Assembly (NCBI RefSeq): GCF_015706575.1
Contig: NW_024037056.1
Location: 16,171,405-16,235,404 of the forward strand
Length of the DNA: 64,000 bases
Direction of reading: 5' to 3'
Source of the DNA: Patiria miniata
Lineage: Eukaryota > Echinodermata > Asteroidea > Valvatida > Asterinidae
Shown here: positions 23,901-30,526 of the stretch, piece after piece
Layout of the letters: each line of letters begins with the position of its first letter
Position numbering within the stretch: the first letter of the stretch is position 1
Made by a program: the position numbers and the translations under genes
Notes under the pieces: generated by a model
Seen by the model: only the letters and a program-made list of their open reading frames with translations
Told to the model about the DNA's origin: nothing
The model's database searches: none

Positions 23901-25908
23901 TTACAGCAAAAGCCAATGATGTACATTCCCTTTAAGTCCCAAGGACCTTGTTATAAAGGTGTTCGACTGTATCTGAATATCCAACGTTTGAATTTTGTTG
24001 TTGTTGTAATACTTGGAAATAAAATGCAATTAAAATGCAATTAAATAAAAAGAAAAGAACAAATTTGCTTTTTACCGGAATTGTATTTCTCATCTTTTTC
24101 TTTCATTTGATGAAACCTTTTCAAAGCATGTGCATTTGACATCCTGCATATTCTATCCTAAAGTTAATAATTTGTCCTTCTTTTGTTTATGTGCAACACC
24201 ACACACATATATGCTAAAAGCGTTCGGAAGCATTGAAAATAAGCCAACAGCTTTGACACACACAAAAATCCAACTGAAGTCACACACGTGCGCCACCAAA
24301 GTTGAAAAACTGCAGGGGCTTGAACCTGTGAACTCCGGGTTGCCGTTCCGGTGCTCTACCAACTTGGCTATCCAGCCCTATGTTGGCGGTTTCTCATTTT
24401 GTCAATCTCTTTGTTCAAGGGGCGCTAGTCAGAAGCCATAAACCTGTAAATCCCACGTAGCCAGGGATCACATCCTAAGTCGCCATGCTAGCAACGTTAG
24501 CAAGATGCTGCAAACCTGGGCAAAAGCAGACTGCGAAAATGGCCAACAGTATGCTCTTGTGGCGCACTACGTTGTGAATTTTATTCATGTTACCTGTTCA
24601 CCCTACGTGGACACTTCTCAGGCACGATGGTCACCTCGTAATGGTTGATAGTGTCGTGTGGGATGGTAATCTTGAAGTGGTTGGCACGCAGCGTGATGGC
24701 CCGTCCTTCTTTGCCGAACCCGGGCCGCGAGGGCATCTTGGAATCCAACTTGGGCGGGGATGGGGGTAAGGGCAGGGTCGGGGGGAGTAGAGGGGGCATG
24801 CCCATGTGCAGCATGGGCGGCCGGATGGGTGGCTGGCCGGGCGCCGGTGGTATACCCATGGCGGCTGACAAGAAAAAATAATGAAATAAAGGGAGTGTAC
24901 ATGTGACTGTGAACCGGTCCCCGATTGTTTTTTTCTTTGTATCGGCACTGCACTGAACATGTGCAGTTAGTGTCTTTTTGGACTTAGAAATTTGTATGGT
25001 GACAAATCTTAGTCTGGTTGCACGCCAGCATGGGATAGGAATCAGACCATTTACAATTTTGGACTTTATTTCCCTTTAAAATAAATCCTCCAAAGCCACG
25101 AATCAGACAAAGAATACTCTGTAAATAAATGTAGGAGTCAATGTAAAATAATAAAAGAAGAATATTCTTATTTCTTGTGATTAAAAAAAAAAACAACGAA
25201 AATGTCAGATGAGCGCAACAGGGAAATCGAACCTGGGATCTCTCTCACTTACATTTCAGGCGCGCCATCGACGGCTGTTGCGTAATAAAAAAGTCATGCA
25301 ACAGCCACCGTGCAGCCGGTTAGCATGAATTTAGAATATGGAAATACGGAATTGTTGCGCATGCCGAACATGCATAACCGGTCACATGAGAAGGCTTAAC
25401 CAATAATTTGGAAAAGTGAGTCCAATTTTCACGGAGAGTCTGATTTTCATATTACACCGACCGCGCGCTGCGAGCAAAACATCCACTGCCTTACAGCCAA
25501 CAACATCCAAATAAAATCCCAAAATAAAATCCATCATCAACATTTTCGCATAACTGGATGTGCTTTTATAAAAAAAACAAAAACAAACAAACAAATAAAT
25601 TTAATTTTCATGATGTTCATTCAGAACTTCAGCAAATCATGCCAAACATCATGAACTTAGACCGAAATTTAATATTACATAAACAGATAAGAGCAGTTGT
25701 CTTATCCAAAATTATTTCATCAGTTGAAGGCCTAACGTGATGAGGCAAAAAGTAATCAAAACAAAAGATATTAAAGTCAAACGATCATGTCCGAATACTG
25801 GGCCACCAGTCCATATTCAATCTGCGTGAGAAAACTTCGTCGCAATTTTTCGACCACTAATTTGTTCTTATACTCACCAAAATCGAGCGGCTGATGTGGC
25901 TGATACAT
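7164..25908 (-). CDS. AGO: Argonaute protein, AGO1/AGO2 clade, slicer-competent
   Basis: Argonautes load microRNA/siRNA and silence or cleave complementary RNA in the cytoplasm. Coding exons in transcript order: 25908-25878, 24864-24594, 23182-23065, 22393-22212, 21271-21135, 20895-20761, 19984-19897, 19600-19517, 18963-18900, 18454-18383, 16006-15959, 15389-15267, 14992-14850, 13291-13107, 12483-12324, 11902-11812, 11321-11127, 10828-10694, 9943-9842, 9089-8881, 7272-7164. They total 2682 nt (893 aa plus stop) and every junction phase matches. The order is N, L1, PAZ, L2, MID, PIWI, with the usual YFA ending. Catalytic DEDH = D628, E668, D700, H838, each offset +31 from human AGO2. The start encodes [10 protein letters not shown]. 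Two donors (after 18383 and 19517) are weak (GTTGCT, GTTAGT) but fixed by homology. This looks like the single microRNA-type Argonaute of invertebrates, not a PIWI-clade protein. Paralogue number cannot be judged here. Confidence 0.97.
7948..7974 (-). CDS. AGO: Putative in-frame 27-nt AGO cassette micro-exon
   Basis: Between the last two AGO exons lies a 27-nt segment with a CCCACAG acceptor and a perfect GTGAGT donor. Inclusion keeps the frame (the neighbours join in phase 2 with or without it) and adds GHHSGTNSN, changing the Ser/Gly/His-rich variable region just before the conserved C terminus (893 to 902 aa). The splice sites are better than several constitutive ones in this gene. Use is inferred, not shown. 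Confidence 0.6.
8336..8552. mobile_element. Two tRNA-derived SINEs in opposite orientation
   Basis: A minus-strand copy (about 8336-8466) and a plus-strand copy (about 8470-8552) each have a tRNA-like head with A-box (TAGCTCAGTTGG) and B-box (GGTTCAAAC). A third copy lies at 24310-24462. They do not fold as intact tRNAs. They sit in the AGO intron before the micro-exon and could pair with each other in RNA. Confidence 0.75.
9091..9337. repeat. ~245-bp uninterrupted purine tract (GAA/AAA units)
   Basis: Pure A/G on the plus strand, built from ~13-bp units of GAA triplets and short A-runs. On the AGO transcript it is a continuous pyrimidine tract ending directly at the 3' splice site of the exon starting at 9089. 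The Lys/Glu and Phe/Leu/Ser reading frames across it are repeat artefacts. Confidence 0.97.
9415..9730. repeat. Dispersed repeat shared with 48313-48640
   Basis: Words such as AGAGGGCGC, GCACGACTTCCTG, AATACGCAGTGGATG and TTTTCTGGCCGTTGA occur in the same order here and at 48313-48640. Interspersed element in an AGO intron; no frame. Confidence 0.65.
10420..10665 (+). mobile_element. tRNA-derived SINE (GTGTTGCCTAGTGGTTAGG head)
   Basis: The head has an A-box-like CCTAGTGGTTAGG and a B-box GGGTTCGAATC. It is followed by a body with TGTGTCCTTGGGCAAGCC, ACTGGCATCCC and GGAGATAAACGC. Other copies are at 19032-19320 and 35812-36072. It lies in the AGO intron between exons 18 and 19. Confidence 0.8.
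11340..11790. repeat. Tandem ~27-bp AT-rich repeat filling an AGO intron
   Basis: About 15 imperfect units of the form GCCAGTCAATATTTATATATT. The array occupies nearly the whole intron between AGO exons 16 and 17 (11322-11811). Confidence 0.85.
12324..15389 (-). CDS. AGO: AGO exons 12-15: L2 end and MID domain
   Basis: MID anchors the 5' phosphate of the guide. Exon 12 (15389-15267) encodes [15 protein letters not shown] to YGGR; exon 13 encodes [14 protein letters not shown]; exon 14 [17 protein letters not shown] and LPGKTPVY; exon 15 [18 protein letters not shown] and [14 protein letters not shown]. The 5'-phosphate pocket residues Y560 and K564 are present (human Y529, K533). Exons 12 and 14 each have an acceptor that has been copied several times into the adjacent upstream intron by tandem duplication. 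Confidence 0.95.
12640..13066. repeat. ~420-bp dispersed repeat with internal AGGATTGAGG motifs
   Basis: Related full-length copies are at 22497-22925 (same orientation) and 39586-39955 (reversed). Each contains three or four internal copies of GGATTTTGCAGGATTGAGG, and this one ends in GCCTAGGGAGTTAGGGTTAA. No coding potential; family not recognised. Confidence 0.75.
13246..14180. repeat. 186-bp tandem array that copies an AGO splice acceptor and exon start
   Basis: Five units start at 13246 (the real exon), 13432, 13618, 13804 and 13991, with periods of 186, 186, 186 and 187 bp. Each unit carries the 3' splice site and the first ~46 nt of AGO exon 14 plus flanking intron. The copied acceptor positions are 13477, 13663, 13849 and 14036; the true one is 13291. 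The copied exon piece stays nearly identical, then runs into a TGA within a few codons. Confidence 0.95.
14190..14830. repeat. Tandem array, CAAGTCATCA-type then 77-bp units
   Basis: Short AAGTCATCAC/ACTAGTCATT repeats lead into a 77-bp unit whose marker TGAAACTTATG recurs at 14561, 14638, 14715 and 14792. The array ends about 20 bp from the donor of AGO exon 13. Similar short words occur at 30720-31030. Confidence 0.85.
15371..15950. repeat. ~113-bp tandem array that copies a second AGO splice acceptor
   Basis: The marker TGAACTGTGCCCTGTG, which spans the 3' splice site and first codons of AGO exon 12, occurs at 15371 (real) and again at 15485, 15593, 15706 and 15822, with a decayed sixth copy near 15925. 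Periods are 108-116 bp. Confidence 0.93.
15959..20895 (-). CDS. AGO: AGO exons 6-11: PAZ domain and linker L2
   Basis: These six small exons (135, 88, 84, 64, 72 and 48 nt) cover residues ~247-410. PAZ binds the 3' end of the guide RNA. Visible landmarks are [53 protein letters not shown] and [16 protein letters not shown], followed by [16 protein letters not shown] of L2. Exons 8 and 10 use non-consensus donors, so they are the likeliest sites of variable splicing. Confidence 0.94.
16007..17120. other. AGO intron sequence, nothing recognised
   Basis: AT-rich intron between AGO exons 10 and 11. No repeat family with a second copy in the window and no gene was identified. Confidence 0.4.
17121..18212. 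mobile_element. Foldback element with ~130-bp inverted ends
   Basis: 17121-17255 and 18065-18212 are inverted copies (AACACCRCAAAAAAAAA then TCCACACTCATTGGAGGGGTC at the tips). Inner parts also pair (ATGATGCAGTTTGAATATTTGCAAATT near 17798 against 17997-18028). A related copy is at 43675-44220. No transposase frame, and no clear target-site duplication. Confidence 0.75.
17256..17760. mobile_element. Nested palindromic insertion inside the foldback element
   Basis: Two modules interrupt the host element. The first is bounded by inverted ACAACACCTGAATAAA/TTTATTCTGGTGTTGT (17259-17588). The second is a palindrome with arms GAATAATTTCATTCGGTGAC and its inverse around 17626-17725. Both modules also occur at 3928-4230. 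Confidence 0.75.
19032..19320 (+). mobile_element. tRNA-derived SINE, longest copy
   Basis: Same family as 10420-10665. Head GTGTGGCCTAGTGGTTAGG, B-box GGGTTCGAATCC, body with GGGTACCGGCA, GACTGGCATCCCATCC and GATAAACGCCAGCCTGATGG. It lies in an AGO intron. Confidence 0.85.
20761..25908 (-). CDS. AGO: AGO exons 1-6: N-terminal tail, N domain, linker L1, start of PAZ
   Basis: Exon 1 gives only ten residues plus one base. Exon 2 (24864-24594) encodes a Pro/Gly/Met-rich low-complexity tail (residues ~11-55) and the start of the N domain, ending in CPRRVNR. Exon 3 holds the conserved [11 protein letters not shown] motif, exon 4 the [10 protein letters not shown] region, and exon 5 YTPVGRSFF plus [17 protein letters not shown]. 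Exon 6 opens the PAZ region ([14 protein letters not shown]). The tail differs from the vertebrate one in length, so residues run about +31 relative to human AGO2. Confidence 0.95.
21880..22015. repeat. Dispersed repeat shared with 32095-32270
   Basis: AAGTCTGTGGGAYCTTGCTGC-like, CCAATTCTGAGACAATGA, AGCTAGTCCCATTGAACAA and CTCTGAGGCAGTTTG occur in the same order in both places. No frame. Confidence 0.65.
22398..22419. repeat. Heptamer run (TTTGACC)x3 forming an AGO acceptor tract
   Basis: The plus strand reads AGGTCAAAGGTCAAAGGTCA. On the transcript, three TTTGACC heptamers sit just before the CAG of exon 4, and the exon itself opens with the similar GTTGACC. The repeat also equals overlapping DR1 nuclear-receptor half-sites (AGGTCAAAGGTCA), which may be coincidental. 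Confidence 0.7.
22497..22925. repeat. ~420-bp dispersed repeat, second copy
   Basis: Same family and orientation as 12640-13066, with internal GGATTTTGCAGGATTGAGG copies and the terminal CCTAGGGGGTAGGGTTAA. Confidence 0.75.
23255..23969. mobile_element. pogo/Tc1-mariner-like MITE with TA target duplication
   Basis: Ends are CAGTCGAACCC and the inverse GTTCGACTG, flanked by TA on both sides (23253-23254 and 23970-23971). The second copy at 42618-42907 confirms the boundaries. This copy is interrupted by a piggyBac-like element, without which it is about 185 bp. The superfamily is inferred from the TIR and TA. Confidence 0.75.
23406..23935. mobile_element. piggyBac-like MITE (TTAA flanks), nested
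   Basis: TTAA, then AGGGAATATACA; the other end is TGTACATTCCCT, then TTAA. It contains a palindrome GGTCGGCCGACC near 23578. A sibling copy is at 38832-39353. It is inserted in the pogo-like element, so it is younger than that one. Confidence 0.8.
24310..24462 (-). mobile_element. tRNA-derived SINE, third copy of the GGGCTGGATAGC family
   Basis: Same orientation and order as 8336-8466: B-box complement GGGCTTGAACC, A-box complement CCAACTTGGCTA, then the shared body GGGGCGCTAGTC. It lies in AGO intron 2. Confidence 0.75.
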
Positions 25909-26060
25909 GTCTTACTATCTGAAGAAAACCCCTTCAAATAAATTAACAGTGTTCACGAACCCAATGGTATATTTTGAGGGTTATTTCTTCCGGTCATTGT
26001 TTTGTTCTAGTTCTGTTTTTTTGGTCAAAATGGCCGCTGCTTTCGGTTTACGAATGTCGA
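25909..26060 (-). promoter_or_regulatory. Probable AGO promoter with YY1-type motif
   Basis: About 120-135 bases upstream of the AGO ATG the plus strand reads AAAATGGCCGC (26029-26040), which matches the YY1 core (GCCAT on the minus strand). YY1 sites are often near the start site of TATA-less housekeeping genes. No TATA box was seen. Transcription start is inferred nearby. Confidence 0.4.
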
Positions 26061-27080
26061 TTCTCTGAATTGTTGCCAATGGCTCAGATAGAATATAATC
26101 GATACCAGAAACGATCCTTTAAAATGCACGCAACATGGATTTGACCCACGATTATCGATACTAGCATACCATTCTTCTTTTTTTTTAATCCGAATACATC
26201 AAGCTATGAAACTAGCGCTTTATTTATGCATTTCCCTGTACTTTACGAAGTTTCGATTCCACTATTCGGTTTTGTCACTCCATCCAAAACCAAAAACACA
26301 AGGAACGCGCGTGCGTGCCATTCCTTAACTTTAAAGGGTTGAATGAGGGGGGGGGGTGGTAATTATGAAGAAAAAAACCACCCCGCACTCACCCCTCACC
26401 CCTACTCCTAAACCTCGCTTTTTTATAGCCAGTGAAAAAAATGTTGTTTTTTAAAGTATTTTTAACCTTTTATAAAACAAAAACGATTTCTTTTTCTGAC
26501 ACTGTTTGGTCATGCTGATCGAAATATTTTAAGTGAAATGTTGTCATTTTGCACACCAGTCCGTTTCACCATGGTTGCACAAAGGTCAGCAGAAAATCTA
26601 AATAAATACACAGGAAACAGAGTGCTCGGTTCGACCATGGATTTTATTCATGCGGTGTACCCCTTTAATTAAAATTAAGGTCACATCAGGTGCCGTTGCA
26701 CTGTATATGAATTTCAAATTGAAGTAGTCAGGTCACCAGAGAACATGATATTAGACTGGTTCCTGAGATTAAGAATGCTCTTTCGTGTAATTTGTATACG
26801 CTCAAACTAGGTTTCCGACGAAGGGGAATTACCGTGCTGAGGCAATGCACGAAAAAGTTAGCGCAGATCCGGCACGTCGAGCTAGGAAAAACTTCTTCAG
26901 TAAATCAGGAGATGTAAGCCAAATTCGGTGATGAATTTTCATTTATAGAAAGTCATTGATAGAAGACAAGTTTCTGAAAGTTACTATCGACTGATCTTCG
27001 AAATTAATGTCAAAAGTAACAGATTTTATAGTTTCACATTTGTCATGCTTGTTTCCTCATGTTCCTCGCTATAAGCTTTC
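26061..27080. other. AGO-SPAG1 intergenic, no gene seen
   Basis: Mostly AT-rich sequence with a G-run near 26348. No conserved frame on either strand. It is part of the head-to-head upstream interval. Confidence 0.4.
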
Positions 27081-27085
27081 GAGTC

Positions 27086-28772
27086 AACTCGTACCTTGGG
27101 CGACTCGTACCTTGGACAACTCGTACCTTGGACAACTCGTACCTTGGACATCTCGTACCTTGGATAACTCGTACCTTGGACAACTCGTACCTTCAATTAA
27201 GACGACTCGTACCATCAGAATAAAAAGTAGAGTACACTGTACGTGCGTGACTTAGTGTGTGGTTCCTTGATTCCGAAACGATATGATTCTTTTCAAGTCA
27301 AAGTTAATTTCTATCTCACAGAACCACATTCAAGATCTAATGGCTTTGCCAGGCAGCATGATTTTCCGCATTGGACCTGGCGGGCCGGCCTCCGAGGGCG
27401 CGAGCAGCGGTCGGTCGTGCGCGGTACCGATGCCGGTGACTCGGAAGCGGCCGGCCTGCGAGCTGCGCGGCGCGCGCGGCAGTGCCATTCTGTTTTTAAT
27501 GGATAAGTTAAGATAGATTGAATTTTACAGTGGAGAAACTTCAGATGCGGATTTGGTGTGGTTTAATTATGCAATACAGCCTAACCACCGTAACATCCTG
27601 TTTCCAGAGCGAGCTTTATTAAACTCTATTAAAACCAACCGACAAAATATTAGAAAGCAAATTTAAACATTTAATTTGTCTAAATAAAGTAATTTCTGCG
27701 TTTTCTTGTGAAGTCTAATAACCAAAGTATACAAGATCAGTCAGTACTTTTAAATGATTCAGTCCTTTCCTAGCTATAAGTCTGAAAGTCTAAAATGTAA
27801 AAAAAAATTTCACAGTTGGTTTATTCATCAACTGGTTTATTCGAAACATTTACAAATTGGGGGCGGGGGTTTGGCCAGATGTTTCGTCATAGTCCGACTT
27901 GTTGAAATGAAATGATGAACAGCAGACAAGCAATCGTCTCTTGAGCAGCGCAATGGTTCATCAGAAACCCGCAAGATCATCTGAAAAAAAAAATTAGCGG
28001 TTAGCACATAGTTTTGGGATGAAAATATATCGATTCCGTAATACATGTATTTGCAATTTTTTAAGTAGGCCTAATTAGGAAATTAGTATTTCCTAACAAA
28101 ATTGGAAATATTTGTCAGTCCAAGATTCACGTCTTATCATTTTTGCGGGAAAAAAAAAAGTAGTTCAGGCGATTATAGGGATCAATAATAGGAAAAATGT
28201 TGCAACCTGACGCCACTTTTTTCTTCATATATATATATATATCATCTCAATGATGGTCATTCATTGCAAAAATGATGGTAAGACGTGAATCTTGGATAAA
28301 AACATCAGTTCCATAATATTTTCACGTAGCCTAAGTCTCTAAACGTAACGGCAGACTGCATCAATGTCACCGTGCACAGACGTCCATATTGACCGGTCAG
28401 CGCGGCGCAAGAACCGTGTCACTTTGCAGGGATGCCGCGTGGGCCTGTGCATGCCGCGCACACAGTAAGCTGCCGCGGCCGGCTTCGCGCTAAATAAATT
28501 CCTCTTTTTGGGGGGAAAGAGAGCCCATACCAAAAAGAGATTCACCTTTTTTTTAATAAGCAGTCCACTTTCAATGAGTTACGGTCCACTTTATTCAGCC
28601 TCGGATCATTATCCTGATTGACGGTACGACTTGACTTACGCGTGATGGTACGAGTCGTCTTAACTGAAGGTACGACTTGCCGAAGGTACGAGTTATCCAA
28701 GGTACGACTCGGTATAATGACGTCGAGTTGAAGGTACGAGTTGTCCAAGGTACGAGTTGCCCAAGGTACGAG
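27086..28772. mobile_element. ~1.7-kb element bounded by inverted arrays of an ~18-bp repeat
   Basis: 27086-27217 holds seven or eight units of ACTCGTACCTTGGACA. 28621-28772 holds the same units in inverted orientation. Both arms share the order (outer CCTTGG units, then TTAAGACGACTCGTACCATCA on the inner side), so they belong to one element. Inside are a GC-rich block (27365-27490), a second GC-rich block (28360-28495), an AT dinucleotide run (~28229) and a hairpin. There is no transposase frame and the exact ends are uncertain. Confidence 0.7.
28118..28297. repeat. Inverted repeat (~30-bp arms)
   Basis: GTCCAAGATTCACGTCTTATC at 28118 pairs with GGTAAGACGTGAATCTTGGA ending at 28297. It looks like a small foldback inside the inverted-array element. 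Confidence 0.75.
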
Positions 28773-28914
28773 ATGACCTGTTACCTGTTCCTCCACCAAT
28801 ATCCATTGCAATTTTGCATTGGTGTGACCACAGACTGACGTGATGAGTTATCTGGAGGCTAGGCCAATTCAGACTAGAATGAGAGACTTATAAGACGTTG
28901 GTGGCAGCAAACAT

Positions 28915-29001
28915 ACCGGTCCTTTTCAATTGTTTACGTCATATTTATGGCAAAGCGCGCATGCTCATGAATATGACGTAGACAATGGAAAAAGGACCGG
29001 T
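28915..29001. repeat. 87-bp palindrome with ACGTCA/TGACGT
   Basis: ACCGGTCCTTTTCAATTGTT pairs with its inverse ending at 29001. Each arm carries a CRE half-site-like ACGTCA/TGACGT. It lies in the shared upstream region of AGO and SPAG1. Confidence 0.8.
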
Positions 29002-29164
29002 GTTGGAAAAAATTCCATACTCGATCGCCACTTTTTCAATTAATTTTCAAGAGCCAAAAGTTGCATCCTTTATCATTGGTTATTCCCTCCACTTTCCCTC
29101 CTCTACTCTCACCCTCTCCTTTCCTTTATTTCTATTTATTAATCAGTCGCTTACTTCATCGAGA

Positions 29165-29232
29165 TTCGAACCTCGGACTCTTGCTTGAAACACGGGACTC
29201 TTAACCGCTAGGCCGCGCACGATCGCTGTTGC
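29165..29232 (-). repeat. tRNA-like sequence, probable SINE head
   Basis: On the minus strand there is an A-box GGCCTAGCGGTTAAG and a B-box AGGTTCGAATCTC. No acceptor stem closes it, so it is not called a tRNA gene. Confidence 0.5.
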
Positions 29233-29379
29233 AATAATCAATCTTTGGACGTATTTGAAGTAGCCATTAAAATAAACTAAATATTCATGAGAAAATAAAT
29301 ATTCATAAAAAGTATTGCACTATCATTGGCCGGCTCATGCGACGTCATGGTTGTCGATGTCATGCGTATAACGTACCGC

Positions 29380-29531
29380 TGTCTTTCAGCCACTTCAATC
29401 AGTTTCGACCGGCTGCTTCAACTTAGTTCTGCACGACGTGTGCATCCAAAATGTGCTCTAAAAACACATTTTGCCTAATTTGTTTTCGCATTTACACAGC
29501 TTCCTGGATTCCTCTTGGGTGAAATCACAAG
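29380..29531 (+). promoter_or_regulatory. Possible SPAG1 non-coding first exon
   Basis: The first SPAG1 coding exon has a real 3' splice site (CCTTCACAG, exon from 30500) upstream of its ATG, so a non-coding exon must lie 5'. The best donor seen is CACAAG|GTGAGG at 29531/29532. Start site unknown; this is an inference from splice logic. Confidence 0.35.
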
Positions 29532-29970
29532 GTGAGGTGAAAATTGATGTGTTTGGTGGCAGTTAAAGTGGCGATCGAGTATGGAAATTTTCCCTAATTA
29601 TAGGATGTCCGTTTTCGAATAATTTAGTATTCGATTACTCGAAACTGCATTTGACCGAATATTCGGATATCTTGGTGTTACAACTGTTCACTAAGCACTA
29701 AAGCAGCTAAGCATGCCAAGTTACTTTCAATATGTAACAGTTACAGATAAAATATTTTCCTGGTGAATTTGCTCACCGAGTGAGTCTGGCAGGTCTTTTT
29801 TTCCATTAAGCTACAAGTACAACTCTCTCTGATTGGTGAAATCCCAATTTGCATTAGGTCTGATTCCCATCTCCAGAATAGTCACAACAGTGATGTAATC
29901 ACGATACCAGACAGCAAGCCACGATAATCAGGATAATAAAGCATTTATTCATAACAGCAGCAGTCCATCT

Positions 29971-30435
29971 AGCCCCATAAATGTGGCCTATTTACTGGAC
30001 TGCCTCCGTAAACATAGGCCACACGTCCACATGTACAAAAATCGTGTCGACTTTGCCAAATTTTGATTTTCACATTAAGGCTTAGTTTGTAGGATTTTTT
30101 TGCTTTAGAAGCATACTCACCCACTTTATAGGCTAATCAGAAAGTGCTGCCTTTTTCAGATGTATATTTTTCGTGAAATTTCCAGATTCATTTTTACACG
30201 TTTGCGTATCAAAATTTCAACATGAAATTTCACAAAAATTAGACATCTGAAAAAGGCAGCACTTTCTGACTAGCCTATAAAGTGGGTGAGTATGCTTCTA
30301 AAGCAAAACAATCCTACAAACTAAGCCTTAATGTGAAAATCAAAATTTGGCAAAGTCGACACGATTTTTGTACATGTGGACGTGTGGCCTATGTTTACGG
30401 AGGCAGTCCAGTAAATAGGCCACATTTATGGGGCT
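29971..30435. mobile_element. ~465-bp near-perfect palindrome (foldback element)
   Basis: Arms 29971-30190 and 30215-30435 are inverted copies with very few mismatches, centred near 30203. The tips are CCCCATAAATGTGGCC and inverse; inner arms include TCGTGTCGACTTTGCC and GCAGCACTTTCTGA. The palindrome ends about 65 bp before the SPAG1 exon carrying the start codon. No frame inside. Confidence 0.92.
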
Positions 30436-30526
30436 ACAGTCCATCATGTCCATGGTTGATTGATTTATATTATTGAAATTGTTATTTTATCCTTCACAGA
30501 AAGCCAGGCGATTGTAAGCTGAAAAC

